The notes under the pieces: generated by a model
What the model was told of the DNA's origin: nothing
The model's input: only the letters and a program-made list of their open reading frames with translations
Database searches by the model: none
Translations under genes and position numbers: made by a program
Shown: positions 36,341 to 44,253 of the stretch, piece after piece
Layout: every line of letters starts with the position of its first letter
Position numbering within the stretch: the stretch's first letter is position 1
Assembly: GCF_021495345.1 (NCBI RefSeq)
Contig: NZ_CP099397.1
Span: 3,782,001 to 3,846,000 of the forward strand
Direction of reading: 5' to 3'
Length of the DNA: 64,000 bases
Source of the DNA: Pseudomonas hydrolytica
GTDB taxonomy: Bacteria > Pseudomonadota > Gammaproteobacteria > Pseudomonadales > Pseudomonadaceae

Positions 36341-37384
36341 ATGTCCATCCAGACCGCTCGCCTACTCAAGCGCCTGCGCAACGACTTCCAGCTGTCGATC
36401 ATCACCCTGATGGGTCTGTTCGGCGTCATCGGCATCTCGCCCTATGCCGTTTACCGTCTGCTACATGGCAACTATCTGGTCGGCATTGCCGACACCATCA
36501 TCGTTCTGTCCACGCTGTTCGCCGTGCTCTATGCCTGGGTCACTCGCGACACGGTCAAACCCGGTATCTACCTGGCCGCCGTGTTCTCTGTCGGTGCCAC
36601 GCTGATCGCCATCAACCTGGGGGTCAACGGCCTGTTCTGGATCTATCCGCTGATTCTCTTCAACTTCTTCATGGTCACCCCGCGCAAGGCCCTGCTGGCC
36701 ACCGCCCTGGTGCTGGTCAGCCTGGTCGCGCATGCCCTGCTGGTGCCCGGCAGCGTGTTCGAGAGCGACTACCAGATGGTCTCGTTCCTGGTCACCTGCA
36801 TGATGGCCAGCGTGCTCAGCTTCATCTTCGCCGTGCGCACCCGCACCCAGCGCGACCAGCTGCAACTGCTGGCGATCCATGACCCGCTCACCGGCGCCCG
36901 CAACCGCCGGGCGATGAATGAAGAACTGAAGATCGCCATGGCCAGCCATCGCCGCCACAGCGACAGCTACGGCCTGCTGGTGATGGATCTGGACCATTTC
37001 AAACAGATCAATGATCGCTTCGGCCACCATGTCGGCGATCAGGTGCTGGTGGCCTTCGTCGAACTGATCAAGCGCTGCTCGCGCAAGGAGGATCGCCTGT
37101 TCCGTTTCGGCGGAGAGGAGTTTCTTCTGCTGCTACCCAATACCGAACTGCCGGGCCTGCAGGCGGCAGCACAGAATCTGCTCGGCCGGGTAGCACAGGA
37201 ACTGAAAAGCCCGGGCGGCGCGGTGACGGTCTCCATCGGCGGCGCGGTGCTGCACAGCGGCGAGCACTGGGAAAGCTGGCTGCAGCGAGCCGACGAGAGC
37301 CTCTATCGCGCCAAGAGCGAGGGACGCAACCGCGCGGTGATCGCCGACGGCGCGACACCGCCGGCGAATGCCGCCAGGCACTGA
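36341..37384 (+). CDS. Membrane diguanylate cyclase
   Basis: 347 residues. Five or six transmembrane helices over residues 15-172 form a MASE-like sensor of unknown ligand, followed by a GGDEF domain from about 180. The active site is GGEEF with an intact RKED inhibitory site five residues before it. Makes c-di-GMP. It is monocistronic and ends three bases before a convergent small gene. Confidence 0.9.
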   Translation: MSIQTARLLKRLRNDFQLSIITLMGLFGVIGISPYAVYRLLHGNYLVGIADTIIVLSTLFAVLYAWVTRDTVKPGIYLAAVFSVGATLIAINLGVNGLFWIYPLILFNFFMVTPRKALLATALVLVSLVAHALLVPGSVFESDYQMVSFLVTCMMASVLSFIFAVRTRTQRDQLQLLAIHDPLTGARNRRAMNEELKIAMASHRRHSDSYGLLVMDLDHFKQINDRFGHHVGDQVLVAFVELIKRCSRKEDRLFRFGGEEFLLLLPNTELPGLQAAAQNLLGRVAQELKSPGGAVTVSIGGAVLHSGEHWESWLQRADESLYRAKSEGRNRAVIADGATPPANAARH

Positions 37385-37387
37385 CAC

Positions 37388-37714
37388 TCAGCGGCTGCGC
37401 TGCTGCTGATAACTGCCGCTACCCGGCTGGCGCTCTATGATCAGCCCGCCGGGGTACTCGATGGTCTGCCGAATGCCGCCGCGCGTCTCGCTGGAGTGGC
37501 TGCCGTAGCGGCTTTCCTGCCGCACGCTGCCCTGCGGCAGGCGCTGCCCGCCGTAGAGGTTGTGCTGCTCGTAACGCTCGTAACCGGAAACGCTGCCGCT
37601 GGCCCCGGGGCTGACGTAGCTCTTGGGAATGACGCGAATGGTCTGCGGCTGATCGGCGAACGCGGCAGCGGCGACGGATGCAGCCAGAATCATCAGGATC
37701 GAACGGATCAACAT
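37388..37714 (-). CDS. Secreted hypothetical protein, 108 residues
   Basis: A signal peptide (MLIRSILMILAASVAAAAFA-D) precedes a Gly/Ser/Gln/Arg/Tyr-rich, probably disordered mature chain with repeated YGGQRL- and YGSHSS-like segments. GGGAG lies 8 bp before the ATG at 37714. No family recognised. It is convergent with the cyclase gene and almost abuts it. Confidence 0.65.
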   Translation of the reverse strand: MLIRSILMILAASVAAAAFADQPQTIRVIPKSYVSPGASGSVSGYERYEQHNLYGGQRLPQGSVRQESRYGSHSSETRGGIRQTIEYPGGLIIERQPGSGSYQQQRSR

Positions 37715-37815
37715 AGGCAACTCCCAGAAGGCTCGGCCTGCAGCCAAGCCAAGATGCACATTAGCTTCGACAGCACGGAGTGGGAATGTTGCAACGTCTG
37801 AGGACCCCATACGAC

Positions 37816-37841
37816 AAAGGGCTAGCCGAAGCTAACCCTTT
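37816..37841 (-). terminator. UUCG-tetraloop hairpin after tRNA-Thr
   Basis: On the minus strand AAAGGGTTAGC-TTCG-GCTAGCCCTTT, an 11-bp stem with one wobble, then TGTCGT. The T-run is weak, but the stable tetraloop and its position 8 bp after the tRNA support a terminator or processing hairpin. Confidence 0.6.
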
Positions 37842-37849
37842 GATTTTCA

Positions 37850-37925
37850 TGGTGCCGGAGACAGGAGTCGAACCTGCGACCTTCGCATTACGAATGCGCT
37901 GCTCTACCAACTGAGCTACACCGGC
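37850..37925 (-). tRNA. tRNA-Thr (CGT anticodon)
   Basis: 76 nt including encoded CCA. The acceptor arm GCCGGTG pairs with the 3' end, the D arm is GCTC-AGTTGGTAG-AGC, the anticodon loop TTCGTAA gives CGT, and the T arm is GCAGG-TTCGACTC-CTGTC. Reads ACG threonine codons. Confidence 0.97.
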
Positions 37926-37939
37926 GAGAAGACGGCGGC

Positions 37940-37968
37940 ATTATGCGAGCTGCAGCGCCGTGACTCAA
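37940..37968 (-). promoter_or_regulatory. Sigma-70 promoter of tRNA-Thr
   Basis: On the minus strand TTGAGT (37963-37968) and CATAAT (37940-37945) with an exact 17-bp spacer, about 14 bp from the tRNA 5' end. Confidence 0.75.
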
Positions 37969-37980
37969 GACGGCGGCGCT

Positions 37981-38823
37981 TCAGTTGTCGAGCAGTTCGA
38001 TACGGTCGTCGTGAATGTGGATCAGGCCCTGCTTGTAGAGGCCGCCGATGGCCTTCTTGAAGTTGCCCTTGCTGACCCGGAACTGCTCGGCGATCGCCTC
38101 CGGCGGGCTCTTGTCGCCCAATGCCAGTACGCCGCCCTGCGCGCGCAGGCGTTCGATGATCTGCTCGGCCAGGCCGCTGGCAGCTTCGCGGCCGATGGGC
38201 TGCAGGCTCAGGCTGATCTTGCCGTCGGCGCGTAGCTCCTTGATGTAGCCCTTCTCGCGCATGCCGCTGCGGATGAACTTGAACAGTTCGTTCTTGTGAA
38301 TCAGGCCCCAGTGCTTGCCGTCGATGATGGCCTTGAAGCCCAGGTCGGTCCGCTCGACCACCAGCAGATCGACTTCCTGGCCGACCTGATAATTGGCCGG
38401 CACCTTGTCCAGGTGGCGATCCAGACGCGCGGTGGCGGTAAGGCGGCGGGTGCGCTTGTCCAGGTACAGGTAGACCACGCAATAGTCGCCAATCTGCAGC
38501 GGGCGCTTCTCTTCGGAATGCGGCAGCAGCAGGTCCTTGGGCAGGCCCCAGTCGAAGAACAGGCCGACGCGGTTGATATCCACCACCTTGAGGCTGGCGA
38601 ACTCGCCGAGCTGGATCTTCGGTTTCAGGGTGGTGGCGATCAGCTTGTCTTCACTGTCGAGGTAGATGAACACGTTGAGCCAGTCATCGACCTCGCTCGG
38701 CGTGTCCTTGGGGATGTAGCGCTTGGGCAGGAGGATTTCGCCATCCGCGCCACCGTCCAGGTACAGACCGAAGTCGGTGTGCTTGACCACCTGCAAAGAA
38801 TTCATCCGCCCGATAACGGCCAT
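37981..38823 (-). CDS. S1-domain RNA-binding protein, CvfB family
   Basis: 280 residues with three or four S1-like OB folds followed by a winged-helix C-terminus, the plan of CvfB/YitL. MAVIGRMNSLQVVKHTDFGLYLDG is the family N-terminus; GEFASLKVVDINRVGLFFDWGLPKDLLLP is the second S1 unit; SPPEAIAEQFRVSKGNFKKAIGGLYKQGLI is the winged helix. GAGGTGG precedes the ATG at 38823. The protein is thought to bind RNA and tune virulence or stress genes in other bacteria. Confidence 0.88.
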   Translation of the reverse strand: MAVIGRMNSLQVVKHTDFGLYLDGGADGEILLPKRYIPKDTPSEVDDWLNVFIYLDSEDKLIATTLKPKIQLGEFASLKVVDINRVGLFFDWGLPKDLLLPHSEEKRPLQIGDYCVVYLYLDKRTRRLTATARLDRHLDKVPANYQVGQEVDLLVVERTDLGFKAIIDGKHWGLIHKNELFKFIRSGMREKGYIKELRADGKISLSLQPIGREAASGLAEQIIERLRAQGGVLALGDKSPPEAIAEQFRVSKGNFKKAIGGLYKQGLIHIHDDRIELLDN

Positions 38824-39063
38824 CGTGTTCCACCTCGCCAAAACAGCCGGCCATTCTACCCGAGTTCAGGAGCCTCCGGGCTGGCAGCATGAGGAATCGA
38901 CGGCCGGTAACTGGGAGCCGTAAGTGCCTGGAAAACAAGCTAGAAACGGCGATGAGGAACCACCTGCGAGCGGCCTGCGCTCATGTCGCGGGGCAATTGA
39001 CCAAGCAGGAAGAGGCTCGTTGAGGCATAATGGCCGGCCGCCCATCTGAAAGAGATCAAGGTC

Positions 39064-39255
39064 ATGGCCACCCTGCGCGTGAAGTCGTCCTCCAGCAAAG
39101 TCAGCAAGCCCGCCCCTGCCGTGGAAACCCGTGAATCCATCGAAGCTCAGGTAGCGGCCTTCCTGCAGGGCGGTGGCGAGATTCAGCAGATCGCCAAGGG
39201 CGTCAGCGGCCAGACCTACGGCGGCACCCGCCAGATCACCATCAGCAAGAAGTGA
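39064..39255 (+). CDS. Small conserved hypothetical protein, 63 residues
   Basis: MATLRVKSSSSKVSKPAPAV, a basic Ser/Lys-rich N-terminus, followed by a helix with IEAQVAAFLQGGGEIQQIAKGVSG and ending TRQITISKK. AAAGAGAT upstream could serve as ribosome binding site. I have no family name; the layout of a disordered basic head and short ordered tail suggests a nucleic-acid or polymerase-binding peptide, which is a guess. Confidence 0.55.
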   Translation: MATLRVKSSSSKVSKPAPAVETRESIEAQVAAFLQGGGEIQQIAKGVSGQTYGGTRQITISKK

Positions 39256-39354
39256 TCGCCCCGGGTGCGGCATGCGCACCCGACACCTCTCCCGTGTTAG
39301 GCACCGCCAGACACGACCTGCGTTGCCATCGCTGCGCTAAAACAGAGGCGCGCG

Positions 39355-40500
39355 TCACTCGCTCGCCAGCCCCAGACGCAGCAACTGCCCCTTCGGCGCA
39401 TCCGTCAGCACATACAGATAACCGTCCGGCCCCTGCCGCACGTCGCGCACTCGCGCCTTGAGCGGCTGCAGCAGACGCTCCTCATGCACGATCCTGTCGC
39501 CATCGAGCTGCAGACGAATCAGCGCCTGGCTGGACAATGCGCCGATGAACAGATTGTTCTGCCAGGCCGGGAAGCGCTCGGCATCGTAGAAGGCCATGCC
39601 ACTGATCGCCGGGGACTTTTCCCAGACATGATGCGGCGGCTCGGTGCCTGCCACCGTTTTGCCCTTGGCCTCGGGGATGGCCAGCATCGAGTAGTTCACC
39701 CCGTGGGTCGCCAGCGGCCAGCCATAGTTCTTGCCCGCCTCGGGAATGTTGATTTCGTCGCCGCCGCGCGGGCCGTGCTCGTGGGTCCACAGGCGGCCGC
39801 TCCAAGGATTGAGCGCGGCGCCCTGCTGGTTGCGATGGCCGTAGGACCAGATCTCGTCACGGGCACCGTCACGGCTGACGAAGGGGTTGTCCTCGGGGAT
39901 GCGCCCGTCCGGGAAGATGCGCACCAGCTTGCCCTGCAGCTTGTCGAGGTCCTGAGCGGTGGGGCGGTCGTTGTTGTCGCCCAGGGCGATGAACAGGTGA
40001 CCGTCACGGTCGAACACCAGGCGCGAGCCGAAGTGCGTGCCGCTGGAGAGCTTGGGCTGCTGGCGGAAGATCACCTCGAAATCCTCCAGCGCCGTGGCAT
40101 CGGCCGACAGCTTGCCGCGTCCGACCGCGGTACCGGCAGCGCCGTCACCCGCCTCGGCGTAGGACAGATAGACCAGCCGGTCTTCGGCGAAATCGGGCGA
40201 CAGCACCACGTCGAGCAAACCGCCCTGGCCCACCGCGAACACCTCCGGCACGCCGCGTAGCGGCTCGGACAGCTGGCCTTCGGCGCTGACCCGGCGCAGT
40301 GCGCCAGGGCGCTCGGTCACCAGGTAACCCTGGCCATCCGGGAGGAACGCCACCGCCCAGGGATTGGCCAGCCCCTCGGCGACGGTATGGACCTGTAAGG
40401 GCCCCAATTCGGAGGACAATTGCCGGTCTTCGGCGAGGCTGTACTGGCAACCGAACAGGGCGACCATGGCGAAGGCGGCGAGTGGTTTCAGGCGCGGCAT
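39355..40500 (-). CDS. PQQ-dependent aldose sugar dehydrogenase (YliI/Asd-like)
   Basis: 381 residues of the glucose/sorbosone dehydrogenase family, a six-bladed beta-propeller. The signal segment ends LFGC, so it may be a lipoprotein or simply exported. Family blocks seen are GLANPWAVAFLPDG, GGLLDVVLSPDF, SSGTHFGSRLVFDRDGHLFIALGD, YGHRNQQGAALNP and EHGPRGGDEIN, which contains the PQQ/Ca-site residues. Oxidises aldoses in the periplasm and passes electrons to the respiratory chain. A start 33 bp upstream is possible. Confidence 0.88.
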   Translation of the reverse strand: MPRLKPLAAFAMVALFGCQYSLAEDRQLSSELGPLQVHTVAEGLANPWAVAFLPDGQGYLVTERPGALRRVSAEGQLSEPLRGVPEVFAVGQGGLLDVVLSPDFAEDRLVYLSYAEAGDGAAGTAVGRGKLSADATALEDFEVIFRQQPKLSSGTHFGSRLVFDRDGHLFIALGDNNDRPTAQDLDKLQGKLVRIFPDGRIPEDNPFVSRDGARDEIWSYGHRNQQGAALNPWSGRLWTHEHGPRGGDEINIPEAGKNYGWPLATHGVNYSMLAIPEAKGKTVAGTEPPHHVWEKSPAISGMAFYDAERFPAWQNNLFIGALSSQALIRLQLDGDRIVHEERLLQPLKARVRDVRQGPDGYLYVLTDAPKGQLLRLGLASE

Positions 40501-40583
40501 CGTGGCGTCTCCATGCGTCAGACAAGCCGGCATAGTGCAACAGCCATCCGGTGCTGACAGCCCCGCAAAAGTTTCCTCAGGTT

Positions 40584-41309
40584 TCAGTCCGCCAGGTAGC
40601 GCTGCTCGATACGCCGATACTCACCGCTCTCCCTGAGCCTGCGCAGGCCCTCGTCGAAGCGCTGGCGCTGCTCCTGGCGCCGGAAGCCGACCCGATACGG
40701 CGTAGGCGGGAACAGTTCGAACCAGGTCAGCGGCTGGTTGACGTCGACCTGATCGGCGACCTCACGGTTGAAGTAGCGAATGATCCGCTTGTCCCCCACC
40801 ACCACCTCGATACGCCCGCTGTACAGCAGGCGGTTGCGATTGATCTGCAGCGCCTCTTCGCGATAACGCGGGTTGTTCATGGCCATGCGTTCGAACTCCG
40901 GCCCGAGCAGAACCCGGGCGCGCTGGAAGGCGCTCACGGAATGCCGACCGAGATCGGCGATGCGTTCGATACGGTAGCCGCGCCTGGCCAGGGCCACCGC
41001 CGCGTTGTGGTAGTGGATGTAGACGTCCGAGTAGAACGCCTCTACCCCGCTGCGCTCATGGGTGGTGGTGATGGCATCGATCTCGCCGCGCCGCAGCATC
41101 AGGTGCAGGCGTTCCATCGGCGCGTAGTAGGCGGTCACCACGAAACCGGCATTGCGCGCCGCGCCGTCCACCAGCTCGTACTCCAGACCACGCGGCTCGC
41201 CCTCGAACACGTAAGGTGGCTTGTGCGTGCCGAAGCCGACATGCAGCACCTGCGCGCTCGCCATTGCGGCCCAGCACCACAACAGCGCCACCATCCATCC
41301 TTTATACAT
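40584..41309 (-). CDS. Periplasmic solute-binding protein, family 3
   Basis: 241 residues, signal peptide cleaved near SAQ. GFGTHKPPYVFEGEPRGLEYELVDGAARNAG is the family 3 amino-acid-type binding start, and the chain has the two-lobed pattern. No permease or ATPase is nearby, so it may be an orphan receptor or enzyme-less sensor rather than a transport component. Confidence 0.8.
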   Translation of the reverse strand: MYKGWMVALLWCWAAMASAQVLHVGFGTHKPPYVFEGEPRGLEYELVDGAARNAGFVVTAYYAPMERLHLMLRRGEIDAITTTHERSGVEAFYSDVYIHYHNAAVALARRGYRIERIADLGRHSVSAFQRARVLLGPEFERMAMNNPRYREEALQINRNRLLYSGRIEVVVGDKRIIRYFNREVADQVDVNQPLTWFELFPPTPYRVGFRRQEQRQRFDEGLRRLRESGEYRRIEQRYLAD

Positions 41310-41452
41310 GCCACCTCCGGCCTGCCCCGTCAGAGCATAGACGGCCGGCAGCCTTAATAACCAGAGTGGATGCCGGCCGATTCATTCCGCTTTGCCCTAT
41401 CACAGCTAGACTGCCTCCACGCATTTTGCGCCTGCCTTCAGGAGACCAAGCC

Positions 41453-42430
41453 ATGCTCAAAGCCGAATACCAACAACGCGGCCCGGTGCCGCAGGACGTG
41501 ATCGAAGCGGTGCAGCTGCTACTGCCCGAGCCTGCCGCCGGGCAGGTGCGGGTGAAGGTGCTGGCCGCGCCAATCAACCCGTCCGACGTGCTGACTCTCA
41601 CCGGTGCCTACGGCATGCTGCCGCCGCTGCCGGCCATCGGCGGCAACGAGGGCGTCGGCAGGGTCGAGGCGCTGGGTGAAGGCGTCGGCAACTTCAAGGT
41701 CGGCCAGACCGTGCTGCTGCCGGTAGGTTGCGGCACCTGGGTCACCGCCATGAACGCCCCGGCAGACAAGCTCATCCCGCTGCCGGATGCCGACCCGCTG
41801 CAGCTGGCCATGCTCACCGTCAATCCGCCGACCGCCTCGCTCCTGCTCAGCGAATTCGTCGACCTCAAGCCGGGCGACTGGGTGATCCAGAACGCCGCCA
41901 ACTCGGGCGTCGGCAGCTACCTGATCCAGCTGGCCAAGCTGCGCGGCTTCAAGACCATCAACGTGGTGCGCCGCGAATCGGCCGTGGCCGGTGTCGAGGC
42001 CGAAGGCGGTGACCTGGTGCTGGTCGATGGTCCGGACCTGGCCAAGCGCGTGCGCGCGGCCACCGGCGGCGCAGAGGTGCGTCTGGGCATCGACGCCGTG
42101 GGTGGCGCCAGCACCGATCACATTGCCGCGACCCTGGCCAACGGCGGCGTGCTGGTGAACTACGGCATGATGAGCGGCGAGGCCTGCCAGGTTTCTCCGG
42201 CCTCCTTCGTCTTCCGCGACGTGACGCTGCGCGGCTTCTGGCTGGCCAAGTGGTTCCAGCAGGCCAGCCCGGCGCAGCAGATGAAGGTGTTCGGCGAGCT
42301 GGTACAGCTGATCGCCAGCGGCAAGCTGAAGACCCGCGTCGCGGCCACCTACGACCTTGAGCACATCAAGGATGCCGTGGCGGCCGCCGCCAGCGGCGAG
42401 CGCGACGGCAAGATCCTGCTGGTGCCCTGA
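41453..42430 (+). CDS. Zinc-free MDR-family oxidoreductase (enoyl reductase-like)
   Basis: 325 residues of the medium-chain dehydrogenase/reductase superfamily without the zinc-binding cysteines. NPSDVLTLTGAYG (N-terminal substrate region), GNEGVGRVEALGEGV, and the nucleotide motif NAANSGVGSYLIQLAKLRG resemble the mitochondrial trans-2-enoyl-CoA reductase (MECR/Etr1) group; NVVRR after the second strand suggests NADPH. AGGAGA precedes the ATG at 41453. Electron acceptor is a guess from family: an enoyl thioester or quinone. Confidence 0.85.
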   Translation: MLKAEYQQRGPVPQDVIEAVQLLLPEPAAGQVRVKVLAAPINPSDVLTLTGAYGMLPPLPAIGGNEGVGRVEALGEGVGNFKVGQTVLLPVGCGTWVTAMNAPADKLIPLPDADPLQLAMLTVNPPTASLLLSEFVDLKPGDWVIQNAANSGVGSYLIQLAKLRGFKTINVVRRESAVAGVEAEGGDLVLVDGPDLAKRVRAATGGAEVRLGIDAVGGASTDHIAATLANGGVLVNYGMMSGEACQVSPASFVFRDVTLRGFWLAKWFQQASPAQQMKVFGELVQLIASGKLKTRVAATYDLEHIKDAVAAAASGERDGKILLVP

Positions 42431-42433
42431 GAT

Positions 42434-42583
42434 GGGTGCGCATGGCGCACCCTACCTGCGCGCCGTCTGTGGCGCCTGCGGATCGTGATGGCGCCAAAAC
42501 CCTAGGGTGTGCCGAGCGCACCGATCAATGAGCGGCGGTGCGCCTAGGCCCGCCGTGCATAGGGTGCGCACGGCGCACCCTAC
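42434..42583. repeat. Cluster of REP-A copies
   Basis: An inverted copy ending CTAC at 42455, a degenerate direct copy at 42502-42522 (CTAGGGTGTGCCGAGCGCAC) and a symmetrical copy at 42561-42583 carrying both AGGG and CCCTAC ends. They fill the gap between the MDR and MFS genes. Confidence 0.65.
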
Positions 42584-42647
42584 GGGGACCCAACCGCGCC
42601 CGGATATTGCGGACCTTATCCATGCGCTGCGCTGCGCACCGCCCCTC

Positions 42648-43976
42648 TTATGCCGGCACGGCCTGCGCCAATCCTTCGCGCATACGCAGCGCATCCTCCT
42701 GAAAGCAGCGCGCCGCCTGCAGCAGGGCCAGCAGCGTGAGCAGCAGGGCCACCGGAATCAGCAGCATGGCGTCGTGCAGGCCAACGGCCTTGAACGCTTC
42801 GCTCATCTCGCTGGCGCCGGCCGCATGCATCGCCGCCTGCGCGTAGTGATCCGACAGCCAGCCCACCGCCAGCGGACCAAGGCCGCCGCCGAGCAGATAC
42901 AGACCGGCGAAGAACAAGGCCATGGCGGTGGCGCGCAGACGCGGCTCGACCACGTCCTGAATCGCCGTGTAGACGCAGGTGTAGAAGTTGTAGGAGAACA
43001 GCCAGCCCAGGCTGAACACGCCGACGAACAGTGCCGTGTCGATGCGCCCGGCGCTCAGCGCCCAGCCGGTGCACAGACAGGCCACCAGCATGCTGAATGC
43101 GGCGAACAGCAGCCGGCCATTGCCCCAGCGCTGGTGCACCTTGTCGGCGATCCAGCCGCCCAGGGTCAGACCCACCAGGCCGGTGAGTCCGACGATCACG
43201 CCGGTGGCCATCGCCGCGTTCTGCAGGCCCAGGCCGAAGTAGCGCTGCAGCATCGGCACCATGAACGAATTGCAGGCATAGGAGGCGAAGTTGAACGCCA
43301 GCCCCGCCAGTACCAGCCACCAGAAGGTGCGGATCGCCAGCACCTTGCGCAGCGGCTTGTCCACCGGCGCGCTGCTTACCCGCGTGCTCTCCGCCGCGCC
43401 GCGCGCCGGCTCGCGGATGAAGAACAGGAACAGCGCCAGGATCAGCCCCGGCACCGCCGCGATCAGAAAGGGCGCGCGCCAGCTGTCAAAGGCCTGGACC
43501 ATGGCGCCGATGGTGAAGAAGGCCAGCAGCAGCCCCAGCGGCAGACCGAGCATGAAGATGCCCATGGCCCGCGCGCGCTTGTGCGCCGGAAACAGGTCGC
43601 CGATCAGCGAATTGGCCGCCGGTGCGTAGCTGGCCTCACCGATGCCCACCCCCATGCGAATCAGCAGAAAGCTCCAGAAATTCCACGCCATGCCGTTGAG
43701 CGCCGTCAGCCCGCTCCAGGCTGCCAGGCCCCAGCCCATGATCTTGCGCCGCGCGCCGGTATCGGCCATGCGCCCCAGCGGAACGCCGGCCAGGGCGTAG
43801 ACGATGGTGAAGGCGGTACCGATCAGGCCCAGCTGCAGGTCGCTCAGGCTCCATTCCAGACGGATCGGCTCGATGATGATGGCGGGGATGGTGCGGTCGA
43901 AGAAATTGAACAGGTTGGCCAGGAAAAGCAGGAACAGAATGCGCCAGGCATTCGAGGCTTGCTGATTGGGCTGCAC
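42648..43976 (-). CDS. MFS transporter (Spns-like/ spinster-type)
   Basis: 442 residues, 12 transmembrane helices. The N-terminus LLFLANLFNFFDRTIPAIIIEPIRLEWSLSD and motif A GRMADTGARRKIMGWG match the family that NCBI groups with spinster and hexuronate-type transporters. GTG start at 43976 with AAGGAG upstream. The substrate is unknown. Divergent from the tubulin-like gene across a 277-bp gap that shows no further gene. Confidence 0.87.
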   Translation of the reverse strand: MQPNQQASNAWRILFLLFLANLFNFFDRTIPAIIIEPIRLEWSLSDLQLGLIGTAFTIVYALAGVPLGRMADTGARRKIMGWGLAAWSGLTALNGMAWNFWSFLLIRMGVGIGEASYAPAANSLIGDLFPAHKRARAMGIFMLGLPLGLLLAFFTIGAMVQAFDSWRAPFLIAAVPGLILALFLFFIREPARGAAESTRVSSAPVDKPLRKVLAIRTFWWLVLAGLAFNFASYACNSFMVPMLQRYFGLGLQNAAMATGVIVGLTGLVGLTLGGWIADKVHQRWGNGRLLFAAFSMLVACLCTGWALSAGRIDTALFVGVFSLGWLFSYNFYTCVYTAIQDVVEPRLRATAMALFFAGLYLLGGGLGPLAVGWLSDHYAQAAMHAAGASEMSEAFKAVGLHDAMLLIPVALLLTLLALLQAARCFQEDALRMREGLAQAVPA

Positions 43977-44253
43977 GACAAGGTGTCTCCTTTTTGTTGT
44001 ATGCGTGCGCTCTACCGCAGTGGCGCCTACCTTGGCAGCACCGAGCGCAGGCTGGTTGACGGCAATCTAGAGCCTTTGCCGATGCTTGTCTGCGACCATT
44101 CGCTTGGTTTATGCACAGCGATGAGACGTAACAGCCGCAGCGGCTCATATCCGGTAGGAATAACGCGCAAAACATTTTTCCGTGCTAGAACCAATGGGGT
44201 TGGTCATTTCATGGCCAATGGCCAATACCCACTGACTCGCCGGACTGTCACCG

